DNA from: Spirochaetaceae bacterium
GTDB lineage: Bacteria > Spirochaetota > Spirochaetia > Treponematales > Breznakiellaceae
Assembly (NCBI GenBank): GCA_031280705.1
Contig: JAITGJ010000097.1
Coordinates: forward strand, 1 to 6,265
DNA: 6,265 bases
Direction: 5' to 3'
Part shown: positions 1 to 6,180 of the stretch, piece by piece
Layout: each line of letters starts with the position of its first letter
Numbering within the stretch: position 1 is the stretch's first letter
The notes under the pieces: generated by a model
The model's input: only the letters and a program-made list of their open reading frames with translations
Database searches by the model: none
What the model was told of the DNA's origin: nothing
Position numbers and translations under genes: made by a program

Positions 1-340
1 AATGCAGGTGATTCTTGCCCTCAACTATGGCGGACGGGACGAGATTGTGCGGGGAATGCGGAAACTTTTCGCCCGGGTAAAAGACGGCGCTTTTGACGCC
101 GGTGCGATTACCGAAAAAACATTCGCGCAGTATCTTGATAACCCGGATGTTCCCGATCCCGATCTGATCATCAGGACGGGCGGGGAGTGGCGGACCAGTA
201 ACTTCCTCCTCTGGGAGGGAGCATACGCGGAGTATTATGTGTCGGAAAAACTCTGGCCCGACTGGACCGGTAAGGACCTTGAAATGGCGATAGCCACATA
301 CGCACGGCGCGAACGGCGCTATGGAGGCGTAACGGCATGA
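1..340 (+). CDS. uppS: Undecaprenyl diphosphate synthase, C-terminal part (5' end outside window)
   Basis: This is a cis-prenyltransferase that adds IPP units to farnesyl-PP to make C55 undecaprenyl-PP, the lipid carrier for peptidoglycan and other glycans; it acts at the cytoplasmic membrane face. About 112 residues are visible, in the frame starting at base 2. The Met at base 2 is internal, because the family motif ALNYGGRDEI follows directly. The substrate motif RTGGEWRTSNF is at visible residues 58-68. R58, E62, R64 and S66 match E. coli R194, E198, R200 and S202, and E77 in AYAEYY matches the Mg-linked E213. The C-terminal RRERRYGG is also typical. By the constant offset of 136, roughly 136 N-terminal residues, including the catalytic Asp, lie left of the window. 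The TGA stop at 338-340 overlaps the cdsA start as ATGA, so the two genes are very likely co-transcribed and translationally coupled. The assignment is secure. Confidence 0.96.
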   Translation, partial: MQVILALNYGGRDEIVRGMRKLFARVKDGAFDAGAITEKTFAQYLDNPDVPDPDLIIRTGGEWRTSNFLLWEGAYAEYYVSEKLWPDWTGKDLEMAIATYARRERRYGGVTA

Positions 341-1197
341 AAAAACTTATTGAGCGGCTTTTTATTTTTCTGATTGGCGTGCCCCTGTTCGCGGCGCTGG
401 TACTGTTTCTGCCCTGGAAAAATCATCTGGCGCTCAATCTGGTTATCACGCTGTTAAGCGCCCTGGGCGCCGCCGAATTTGCCGGTATGCTTAATAAAAA
501 GGGATTTTCCGTAAAGCGGCTGGAAGCGTTTTTCTGGGGGATGCTTTGTCCGCTTGCCCAAACTATCGAGGGCAGTTTTTTCTCCCGGGGGGGCAGTATC
601 GCTGTTTCGGCGGTTTTTATCGCCGCGCTTTCGTTTATTTTCGCTGCGCGGGTATTTGCGCGGCCCGAAAAACTTGCGGACGCGCTTAACTATATGCTTG
701 CGGGTATGGCCGCCCTGGTGTATCCGGGCATTTTTATGGTCTCCCTGATACGGCTGGGAACCGTGGAGCACGCGGCGGCGGCGCTGCTCACGTTTTTGCT
801 CATTGTTTTTGGCAGCGATTCTGCGGCCTGGGCGGCGGGAATGCTTTTTGGCAGGAACAACCGGGGCGTGATTCCGGCAAGTCCCAACAAAAGCGCCGCA
901 GGTTTTGTGGGCGGCCTTGCCGCCGCCGTTGCCGCAGGGATCCTCGCGGTGTATTTTGCCCCGCGCGCCTTTGTCCCGCGTTTTTTGCCGCCCCTTCCCG
1001 CGGGCTTTGCGCTGGGCTTTTTCGTGGGCGCGGCGGCTTCGCTTGGCGACCTTGCCGAATCGGTGATGAAGCGGAGCGCGGGCGTGAAGGATTCGGGGAG
1101 CCTGATTCCCGGACGGGGCGGGGTGCTCGATTCCCTGGATTCCGTAGCCTTTGCCGCGCCGGTATTTTTCGGCCTGTACCGCATCCTTTTTGTCTGA
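337..1197 (+). CDS. cdsA: Phosphatidate cytidylyltransferase (CDP-diacylglycerol synthase)
   Basis: This integral membrane enzyme converts phosphatidic acid and CTP to CDP-diacylglycerol, the precursor of bacterial phospholipids. The 286 residues are a normal length for the family. Many hydrophobic segments run through the protein, starting at about residue 8. GSDSAAWAAG at 159-168 and ASPNK at 181-185 match the family's D(S/T)xAxxxG and SPxK segments. The C-terminal signature runs from S242 to S269: SVMKR, then KDSGSLIPGRGG, then VLDSLDS. The acidic residues D252, D265 and D268 are kept. Two signature positions differ from the usual PGHGG..DR: His is R260 and Arg is S266. The usual SPxKTxEG reads SPNKSAAG, so its Glu is absent. 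The start has GGAGG at 323-327, 9 bases upstream, and overlaps the uppS stop by 4 bases. The family call is strong; whether the enzyme is fully typical is less sure. Confidence 0.93.
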   Translation: MKKLIERLFIFLIGVPLFAALVLFLPWKNHLALNLVITLLSALGAAEFAGMLNKKGFSVKRLEAFFWGMLCPLAQTIEGSFFSRGGSIAVSAVFIAALSFIFAARVFARPEKLADALNYMLAGMAALVYPGIFMVSLIRLGTVEHAAAALLTFLLIVFGSDSAAWAAGMLFGRNNRGVIPASPNKSAAGFVGGLAAAVAAGILAVYFAPRAFVPRFLPPLPAGFALGFFVGAAASLGDLAESVMKRSAGVKDSGSLIPGRGGVLDSLDSVAFAAPVFFGLYRILFV

Positions 1198-1203
1198 CGT
1201 TTC

Positions 1204-2373
1204 ATGAAAAAACGAGTTGCGGTTCTCGGCGCTACCGGTTCCATCGGGAAAAGCGTTATCGATGTTCTCCGCGCGGGGCGGGATTATTTTGAGCCGGTGC
1301 TTTTTTCCTGCCACCGGGACGCGGCCCCCCTCATCGCGCTGAAAAAAGAATTTCCCGCGGCGCTTCTCGCGCTCAGCGGCGCGGAGACCGCTCCGGAAGG
1401 CGTGTACGCCGGGAAGGCGGGACTGCTCCACGCCGCCGCCGTATGCGGCGCGGACATTGCGGTAAACGGCATAAGCGGCGCGGCGGGTCTTCCCCCGTCC
1501 CTTGCCGCGCTGGAAGCCGGAGCGGACCTGGCTTTGGCAAACAAGGAAACCGTTGTTATGGCCGCGCCGCTTGTTTTTGAAACGGCGCGGCGGCGCGGGA
1601 AACGGATCATTCCGGTGGACTCTGAACACGCGGCGGTTTTCAATTTGATTGAGGCGCATGGCCGGGAAACGGTTGCGGAGATCATTCTTACCGCGTCAGG
1701 CGGCCCGTTCCGTAAAACCGCGCCGGAAGCGCTGGCCCGTATCCGCCCCGTCGATGCGCTCCGGCATCCCACCTGGAGCATGGGACCCAAAATCACGATT
1801 GATTCCGCCACCATGGCCAACAAGGGACTTGAAGTGATCGAGGCGGCCTTTCTGTTCGGCGCCGCGCGGGAAGAAATCTCCGTGGTGGTGCATCCGGCGA
1901 GCGTTGTTCACGCTCTGGTGCGCCTTAAAAGCGGGGCGCTTTATGCGGAGCTTTCCCGGCCCGATATGCGCCTTCCCATTCATCATGCGCTCCACTACCC
2001 CGCGCATGTTCCCGCGGCGTTTGGGCGGCTTGAACTGGGCGGGCCTTCTTTTGACCTGCTCAGTCTGGAATTTGAAAAACCCGATACGGCCAAATTTCCG
2101 CTCCTTCCCCTGGCGTTCGAAGCCGTGGCGCACGGCGGCGCCTGGCCCATCCTGTACAATGCGGCCAATGAGGCGGCTGTCGCGGCTTTTCTCGCGGAAA
2201 AGATCGGCTTTCTTGATATAAGCCGCGTTGTTGAGTATGTTTTGAACCATTCGGAATATGCCGCCTCCGCTGTTTCGCCGGGGGATTTTACCGGGGACGG
2301 CGCCCTTTCGCTGATCCTTGCGATTGACAGGCGCGGCAGGGAAGAAGCGGAAGCGTTTATGGGACGTATGTGA
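1204..2373 (+). CDS. dxr: 1-deoxy-D-xylulose 5-phosphate reductoisomerase
   Basis: This cytosolic enzyme rearranges and reduces DXP to 2-C-methyl-D-erythritol 4-phosphate with NADPH. It is the committed step of the MEP isoprenoid pathway and the target of fosmidomycin. The 389 residues compare with 398 in E. coli. The NADPH-binding GATGSIG is at 9-15 and ANKE at 112-115. Metal ligands D139 and E141 lie in VDSEH, and E210 lies in NKGLEVIEA (E. coli D150, E152, E231). SGGPF is present. The active-site flap holds H188, W191 and M193 in HPTWSMG (E. coli H209, W212, M214). The segment between VDSEH and the flap is about 10 residues shorter than in E. coli. The ATG lies 6 bases after the cdsA stop. 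I see no Shine-Dalgarno in the T-rich stretch before it, so translation probably depends on ribosomes finishing cdsA. Its product feeds the IPP used by UppS. Confidence 0.97.
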   Translation: MKKRVAVLGATGSIGKSVIDVLRAGRDYFEPVLFSCHRDAAPLIALKKEFPAALLALSGAETAPEGVYAGKAGLLHAAAVCGADIAVNGISGAAGLPPSLAALEAGADLALANKETVVMAAPLVFETARRRGKRIIPVDSEHAAVFNLIEAHGRETVAEIILTASGGPFRKTAPEALARIRPVDALRHPTWSMGPKITIDSATMANKGLEVIEAAFLFGAAREEISVVVHPASVVHALVRLKSGALYAELSRPDMRLPIHHALHYPAHVPAAFGRLELGGPSFDLLSLEFEKPDTAKFPLLPLAFEAVAHGGAWPILYNAANEAAVAAFLAEKIGFLDISRVVEYVLNHSEYAASAVSPGDFTGDGALSLILAIDRRGREEAEAFMGRM

Positions 2374-2382
2374 CCGCCGGAC

Positions 2383-2410
2383 ACGTCCCGCCGCGGGCGC
2401 GGCGCGTTTT
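2383..2410 (+). terminator. Terminator-like hairpin between dxr and rseP
   Basis: CGCCGC at 2389-2394 pairs perfectly with GCGGCG at 2399-2404 around a GGGC loop. The outer bases ACG (2383-2385) can pair with CGT (2405-2407) across a 3-base bulge. TTTT follows at 2407-2410, and another T4 lies at 2417-2420. The T-run is short, so this may be a weak or attenuating terminator, or just chance pairing in GC-rich DNA. It sits 9 bases after the dxr stop. If real, it would lower rseP expression relative to dxr or separate the two; I see no convincing promoter in the rest of the 118-base gap. Confidence 0.38.
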
Positions 2411-2474
2411 ATCCAATTTTGGGCGGCAATTGCAGGGCCGGCGTGAGCGTCCGGCGGCGGAACCGGAGCGGCTC

Positions 2475-2487
2475 AGGAGGAGAGGAG
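2475..2487 (+). promoter_or_regulatory. Tandem Shine-Dalgarno for rseP
   Basis: The purine run AGGAGGAGAGGAG lies just before the rseP ATG at 2492. The perfect AGGAGG at 2475-2480 is 11 bases from the ATG and the second core, GAGGAG at 2482-2487, is 4 bases away. Together they fix this start codon and predict strong initiation, in contrast to dxr upstream, which has no visible site. Confidence 0.8.
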
Positions 2488-2491
2488 CGTT

Positions 2492-3844
2492 ATGATACTG
2501 AAAATTCTGTTGGGACTTTTGGGCATGGGCATCGTGGTATTTGTCCACGAGTTGGGGCATTTTCTCGCCGCGCGCGCCGTGGGCATCGGCGTTGAGGCGT
2601 TTTCCATCGGCTGGGGCAGACCGATCCTCAAAAAGAAAATCGGGGCGGTGGAATACCGCATCGGGATGTTTCCCCTGGGCGGCTACTGTAAAATGCGCGG
2701 CGAAAATGAATTTCAGGAAGCCTGGGAAAAACGGGAAAGCGGCGGCGCTCCTCCGGGGACCTACTACGGCGTAACGCCGCTGCGCCGGATCATCACTTCG
2801 CTTGCCGGGCCATTTTTTAACCTCCTCTTCGCCCTGCTCGTTTTTTCCATAATTTGGGGAAACGGCTTTGAAGTATCGACACTGGAAAACCGGATCGTCC
2901 TTGTTTCCGATGTGCAGGGCGGCGAAACCTATCCCGCAGACGAGGCGGGATTCCGTTCCGGCGACCGGATTGTCAAAATCAACGGACGGAAAACGGCGCA
3001 TTATCACGATGTACAGGAAGCGATAGCGCCGAACGCGGAACAATTGCTTGCCGTTACGGTGGAGCGGGACGGGATCCCTGTGGAGCTTGCCGTGCGGCCC
3101 CGCCTGGACAGGAGCACGGGCGCGGGCCGTATCGGCGTGTATTTCTGGACCGATCCGGTCATCAGCGCGGTGGCTCCCGGAAGCGCCGCGGAACGGGCGG
3201 GATTTTTGCCCGGCGACCGGATTACGCGCATTAACGGCGTTGATTTTCCCCACACTATGATGATGCTCACCGTGATGCGGGACAGTCCCGGCGTTCTTGC
3301 CATCGAATATGAGCGGTCCGGCGAACCGCGCGCCGCGGAAATTCCCCTGGCCTGGGAAAACGGTGCGGCGGAGGATCCCGGCTTCACCTGGGCGGCCATT
3401 AACTACCGCACCCCCCGCCTGACGCCCTGGGGCGCGGCCGCGCGCGGGGCCCTTGAGACCTGGAAGACGTTTGCCCTTTCGGTCAAAAGCCTTTCCCTGC
3501 TTTTCCGGGGGGTTGATTTGACCAAAGCGGTTTCCGGCCCGGTGCGCATCACCTGGATGGTGGGAGAACAGGCCGTTTCCGGCTTTGGCGAAAGTTTTGG
3601 CTCAGGGATCAGTTCCATGGCGAGTTTTCTCGCCCTCATTTCTATCGCCCTGTGCATCATGAATCTGCTTCCCCTGCCCATTCTGGACGGAGGCATGATC
3701 GTGCTGTTTCTGATTGAAGCCCTCATGCGCCGTCCTCTTAACCCCCGGGTAATATATGCGTTCCAGACGGTGGGGGTGGTGCTTATTGCGGGGATCATGC
3801 TTTTTGCCGTGTTTGGCGATATTCTTTTTCTGGCGGGGCGTTAG
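2492..3844 (+). CDS. rseP: RseP-type intramembrane site-2 zinc metalloprotease with two PDZ domains
   Basis: This S2P-family protease cuts transmembrane segments, classically anti-sigma factors such as RseA and leftover signal peptides, within the cytoplasmic membrane. The 450 residues match E. coli RseP in length. The first membrane helix carries the zinc motif HELGH at 19-23. FPLGGY at 60-65 is the conserved membrane-associated loop. Two PDZ domains follow, at about 135-195 (with SGDRIVKING at 156-165) and about 222-285 (with PGDRITRING). The third metal ligand lies in NLLPLPILDGG, with N391 and D399. A hydrophobic helix closes the C-terminus before LAGR. Both catalytic motifs are intact, so it should be active. 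Its substrate is not visible: no anti-sigma or sigma factor gene is in the window. The start is set by a tandem Shine-Dalgarno. In Proteobacteria bamA usually follows; here an exported propeller gene does. Confidence 0.95.
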   Translation: MILKILLGLLGMGIVVFVHELGHFLAARAVGIGVEAFSIGWGRPILKKKIGAVEYRIGMFPLGGYCKMRGENEFQEAWEKRESGGAPPGTYYGVTPLRRIITSLAGPFFNLLFALLVFSIIWGNGFEVSTLENRIVLVSDVQGGETYPADEAGFRSGDRIVKINGRKTAHYHDVQEAIAPNAEQLLAVTVERDGIPVELAVRPRLDRSTGAGRIGVYFWTDPVISAVAPGSAAERAGFLPGDRITRINGVDFPHTMMMLTVMRDSPGVLAIEYERSGEPRAAEIPLAWENGAAEDPGFTWAAINYRTPRLTPWGAAARGALETWKTFALSVKSLSLLFRGVDLTKAVSGPVRITWMVGEQAVSGFGESFGSGISSMASFLALISIALCIMNLLPLPILDGGMIVLFLIEALMRRPLNPRVIYAFQTVGVVLIAGIMLFAVFGDILFLAGR

Positions 3845-3952
3845 GGCAGCGCTGCTTTAGGGCCGGGCGGATAAAGCGCGGCGGCCGGCTCCGTTTGGGC
3901 CGTCAAACATCCGCATGACGCGCCGGTTTTCCGGCGGAGAGGAGGCTTCCCT
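3845..3952 (+). other. Structured 108-base leader between rseP and the propeller gene
   Basis: This gap can fold in several places. GCGGAT (3867-3872) pairs with ATCCGC (3909-3914). Inside it, GTTTG (3893-3897) pairs with CAAAC (3904-3908), directly stacked on the outer helix. Downstream, CGCCGG (3921-3926) and CCGGCG (3931-3936) form a perfect 6-bp hairpin with a TTTT loop, just before the Shine-Dalgarno. No U-run follows any of these, so they do not look like terminators. I match it to no known riboswitch class and see no clear promoter. Short GC helices are common by chance at this base composition. Confidence 0.35.
3938..3945 (+). promoter_or_regulatory. Shine-Dalgarno setting the GTG start of the propeller gene
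   Basis: AGAGGAGG contains a perfect AGGAGG at 3940-3945, seven bases before GTG at 3953. This spacing, plus the signal peptide that follows directly, decides in favour of a GTG start. No in-frame ATG near the signal peptide would preserve it. Confidence 0.82.
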
Positions 3953-6088
3953 GTGAAAAATCTGTTCCACCTCCGTGGCATTTGGGGGATTATTTTTCTG
4001 TTTTTTGCTTCCGCCGTGGCCGCGGGCGCGGGAAACGCGGAAGACGCAAGCGTCCTCGTGGAGGAATATGGGGAAACGGCGGAAGCGCCGCCTGATCCGT
4101 CCGCCGTGGAGCCGCTCCCCGCCGGCGTCCCCGATGCGGCGCCCGTTCCCCCGCCGCCCGAACCCGCACCGCAGTTTGCGCCGCCGCTTGCCTCGGCGCA
4201 TCGCGGTAAAATCACCGCGCTTGCTGCTGTGGGAGACGGCCTTGTGATCAGCGCGGGAGAGGACGGTTTTATCGGCCTGTGGGATACCCGGCGTATGACG
4301 GCTGTCGAACGGTTCCAGATCGGCCCCTGGCCCATCGTGTCGTTGAGCGTGCGGCCCGCGCGCCCTGAAATCGCCCTTTCCGAAAGCGACGGCCTCGGCA
4401 TGTACCGCGTTTCGGTGTGGAATTACCGGGAAAAACGGCAGTTGTTCAGCCTCCGCTTCCGGGATCCCGTTTCGTTTGCCGGATGGTCCGCGGCGGGCGG
4501 GTTTTTGATTGTTGCCCCGAGCGGCACGGCAGGGGCCCTGTTTATTCGTCCGGAAACCGGAGAAACGTTTGCATCGCCGGATGCTCTTGCCGCTCATGTT
4601 TCCTTTGCCGTAACGGGTTCTTCGGAGCGGAATATGCTCGTCTATTCTCCGTCCGGTACGGTTTCCTATTGGGACCTGGCCGGCGGTGTGGAGGCGCGGC
4701 GGTTCTCCGCCCCGGTGAATCTGATCTCGCCCCTGCTTTTTGGAAATAACCGCTTTTTCGCGGGGTTTGACCGGCGTGGTTTGGTGATTCTGGACGCGGC
4801 GTCCTGGCGGGAAGTCGCGCGGCACAACGGCCTTGCGCGCGGGACACTGATCGCCGCGCCGGGGGACGGCGCGGAATTTTTCTGTATCGCGCCTTCCGCC
4901 CGGGGCGCGGTCTGGTATCACTTTGCGGTAACCGCTTCCGGCGCGCTTTCGGTCCGCCGCGAAACGGCCCTTCCCGCCGGCCTTTCCCCCTCATGTGCCG
5001 CATGGGTCCGCGCGCCGGACAACGATCCCGCTTCGCTCGTACTGGGCGGCAATGACGGCGCGATACGTCTGGTAACGGAGGCGGGCGGCGTTTCCGCGGC
5101 GGCGGTGGAACATCAGACGCGGATACGAAGCGCGGCGCAGGCGCGGGACGCGCTCGTTTTTATCACCCAGACGGGACGCGCCGGAACGATAGCCCGCGAT
5201 TACGCCGCGTTTCGGGACGGGACGCCGCTTGTCCTGTATGACGCCGGGTCCTACCGGTTTGTCGCGGGGTCGGAAGCGGGCTTTGTGTTTTGGCAAAATG
5301 AACGGACCGCCCCCGCTCCGGTGGTGAAGGAAAACCCCGCCGTCCGGGGCAGGTCCCTGGACCGCCCGCCGGGAAACGCGCCGCTCAGGGCGGTGTCTCT
5401 CCTTGGAAATCAGGCGCTTCTTCTTGACGCGGCGGGCGCTCTTGCCGCCGTTTCCCTTGAAACCGGGCGCAGTGTTTTTGGCTTTTCATCCGCCGGAGCG
5501 ATTGACGCCGCCTTTCTTGACGGGCGGACGATTATCATTGCCCGCAGCAGCGCGGCCGGAGGGACGCCTTTCCTCAAGGTGAATATTCGTACTGGAGAAA
5601 CCGTCCCGCTGGCGTGGCCGTCCCGGCCAGCCCCACCCGCGGAAGCCGGGCTTGGCCTCTACCGGGCCCGGGGCGGCGCTTTTTACGCCGCCGCCATAGA
5701 AGCCGGGGAAGACGGCGCAAAAACCAGCCTTATCGCGCTGGACGCGGAAAATCCGGCCCGCTCCCGCCGCCTTGCCGTATTTCCGGAAGAAGCAGGTTCT
5801 TTTGCCCGCACCGAAACGGCGGGCGTCTTTGCCGCTACGCTGGGTGGAGACGGGGCGTTCCTCTGTACGGACGGGACGATCCGCCCCTTTGAACGGGGCC
5901 CCGCGCTTCCGGTGGAACTCCTGGACGGCGAAAATGCCTTCATCATCCTTGACGGTGAAGGAAACTTTTCCTGGCATGATACGGCTTCGGGAACGCTGAT
6001 CGCGCTTTTTAGAATACGCGGCGATGTGTGGGAACTCTTCGTCCGGGCCGGGGAGCGCTTCCTCTCCGGGCCGGTTGAATCACCGTAA
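3953..6088 (+). CDS. Exported WD40-like beta-propeller protein of unknown function
   Basis: The 711-residue product has a signal peptide: K2 and R8, a hydrophobic core at about 10-24, and Ala-x-Ala sites at 21-23 or 24-26. No lipobox Cys is present, so it is probably periplasmic, surface-exposed or secreted rather than a lipoprotein. Residues 46-78 are a Pro-rich tether (15 Pro in 33). The rest is a run of blade-like units of about 40 residues. The first, 83-113, is a near-canonical WD40 repeat ending GLWDTR (W110, D111). Others end VSVWN (155-157) and SYWD (240-241), one contains FVFW (W447), and the last contains SWHD (674-676). I count about 14 units, which would fit two seven-bladed propellers. 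There are no catalytic motifs and only three Cys. Propellers of this sort usually scaffold protein partners. The position after rseP suggests an envelope role, but no partner is visible. PQQ-like or other propeller families are alternatives for the degenerate middle. Confidence 0.8.
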   Translation: MKNLFHLRGIWGIIFLFFASAVAAGAGNAEDASVLVEEYGETAEAPPDPSAVEPLPAGVPDAAPVPPPPEPAPQFAPPLASAHRGKITALAAVGDGLVISAGEDGFIGLWDTRRMTAVERFQIGPWPIVSLSVRPARPEIALSESDGLGMYRVSVWNYREKRQLFSLRFRDPVSFAGWSAAGGFLIVAPSGTAGALFIRPETGETFASPDALAAHVSFAVTGSSERNMLVYSPSGTVSYWDLAGGVEARRFSAPVNLISPLLFGNNRFFAGFDRRGLVILDAASWREVARHNGLARGTLIAAPGDGAEFFCIAPSARGAVWYHFAVTASGALSVRRETALPAGLSPSCAAWVRAPDNDPASLVLGGNDGAIRLVTEAGGVSAAAVEHQTRIRSAAQARDALVFITQTGRAGTIARDYAAFRDGTPLVLYDAGSYRFVAGSEAGFVFWQNERTAPAPVVKENPAVRGRSLDRPPGNAPLRAVSLLGNQALLLDAAGALAAVSLETGRSVFGFSSAGAIDAAFLDGRTIIIARSSAAGGTPFLKVNIRTGETVPLAWPSRPAPPAEAGLGLYRARGGAFYAAAIEAGEDGAKTSLIALDAENPARSRRLAVFPEEAGSFARTETAGVFAATLGGDGAFLCTDGTIRPFERGPALPVELLDGENAFIILDGEGNFSWHDTASGTLIALFRIRGDVWELFVRAGERFLSGPVESP

Positions 6089-6116
6089 TGCCGCGCGGTT
6101 ATTGATCATTTTGTGG

Positions 6117-6154
6117 CGGCGGCCCCTCTCCAGGCGAAGCCGCCGGTTTTCTTT
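6117..6154 (+). terminator. Intrinsic terminator candidate after the propeller gene
   Basis: CGGCGGC (6117-6123) pairs perfectly with GCCGCCG (6139-6145). Within the loop, CCT (6125-6127) can pair with AGG (6132-6134). The T-rich stretch TTTTCTTT follows at 6147-6154. The hairpin starts 29 bases after the TAA stop, as expected for the end of this transcription unit. The C in the T-run and the 15-base loop lower the confidence. Confidence 0.55.
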
Positions 6155-6171
6155 CCCGCAATCGCAATCCA

Positions 6172-6180
6172 TGATACAAT
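6172..6180 (+). promoter_or_regulatory. Extended -10 promoter candidate for the next gene
   Basis: TGATACAAT matches the extended -10 form TGnTATAAT with one mismatch; the -10 box TACAAT is at 6175-6180. The -35 region about 17 bases upstream (TTTCCC at 6152-6157) is poor, which an extended -10 can tolerate. It stands out as an AT-rich box in GC-rich surroundings, just after the terminator candidate. Transcription would start near 6187 and run rightwards out of the window. Confidence 0.4.

Noticed and set aside
454..1659. 401-codon open frame on the - strand across cdsA and dxr
   Set aside because: It is extremely rich in Arg, Lys and Gly, has no recognisable motif and lies opposite two well-supported genes. 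It is a product of the GC-rich codon bias.
2357..3253. 298-codon - strand frame opposite rseP
   Set aside because: It covers the catalytic and PDZ regions of a confident gene, has a shadow-like composition and no family motif.
3846..3855. Palindrome GCAGCGCTGC after the rseP stop as a terminator
   Set aside because: As a hairpin it gives only 3 base pairs around a 4-base loop, and only TTTA follows, so it would not terminate transcription.
3857..4921. 354-codon - strand frame opposite the propeller gene
   Set aside because: It is Arg- and Gly-rich with no domain, and it opposes a gene with a signal peptide and strong ribosome-binding site.
6088..6105. ATG overlapping the propeller stop (TAATG) as the next gene start
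   Set aside because: It reaches a TGA after five codons and is not followed by a longer frame.
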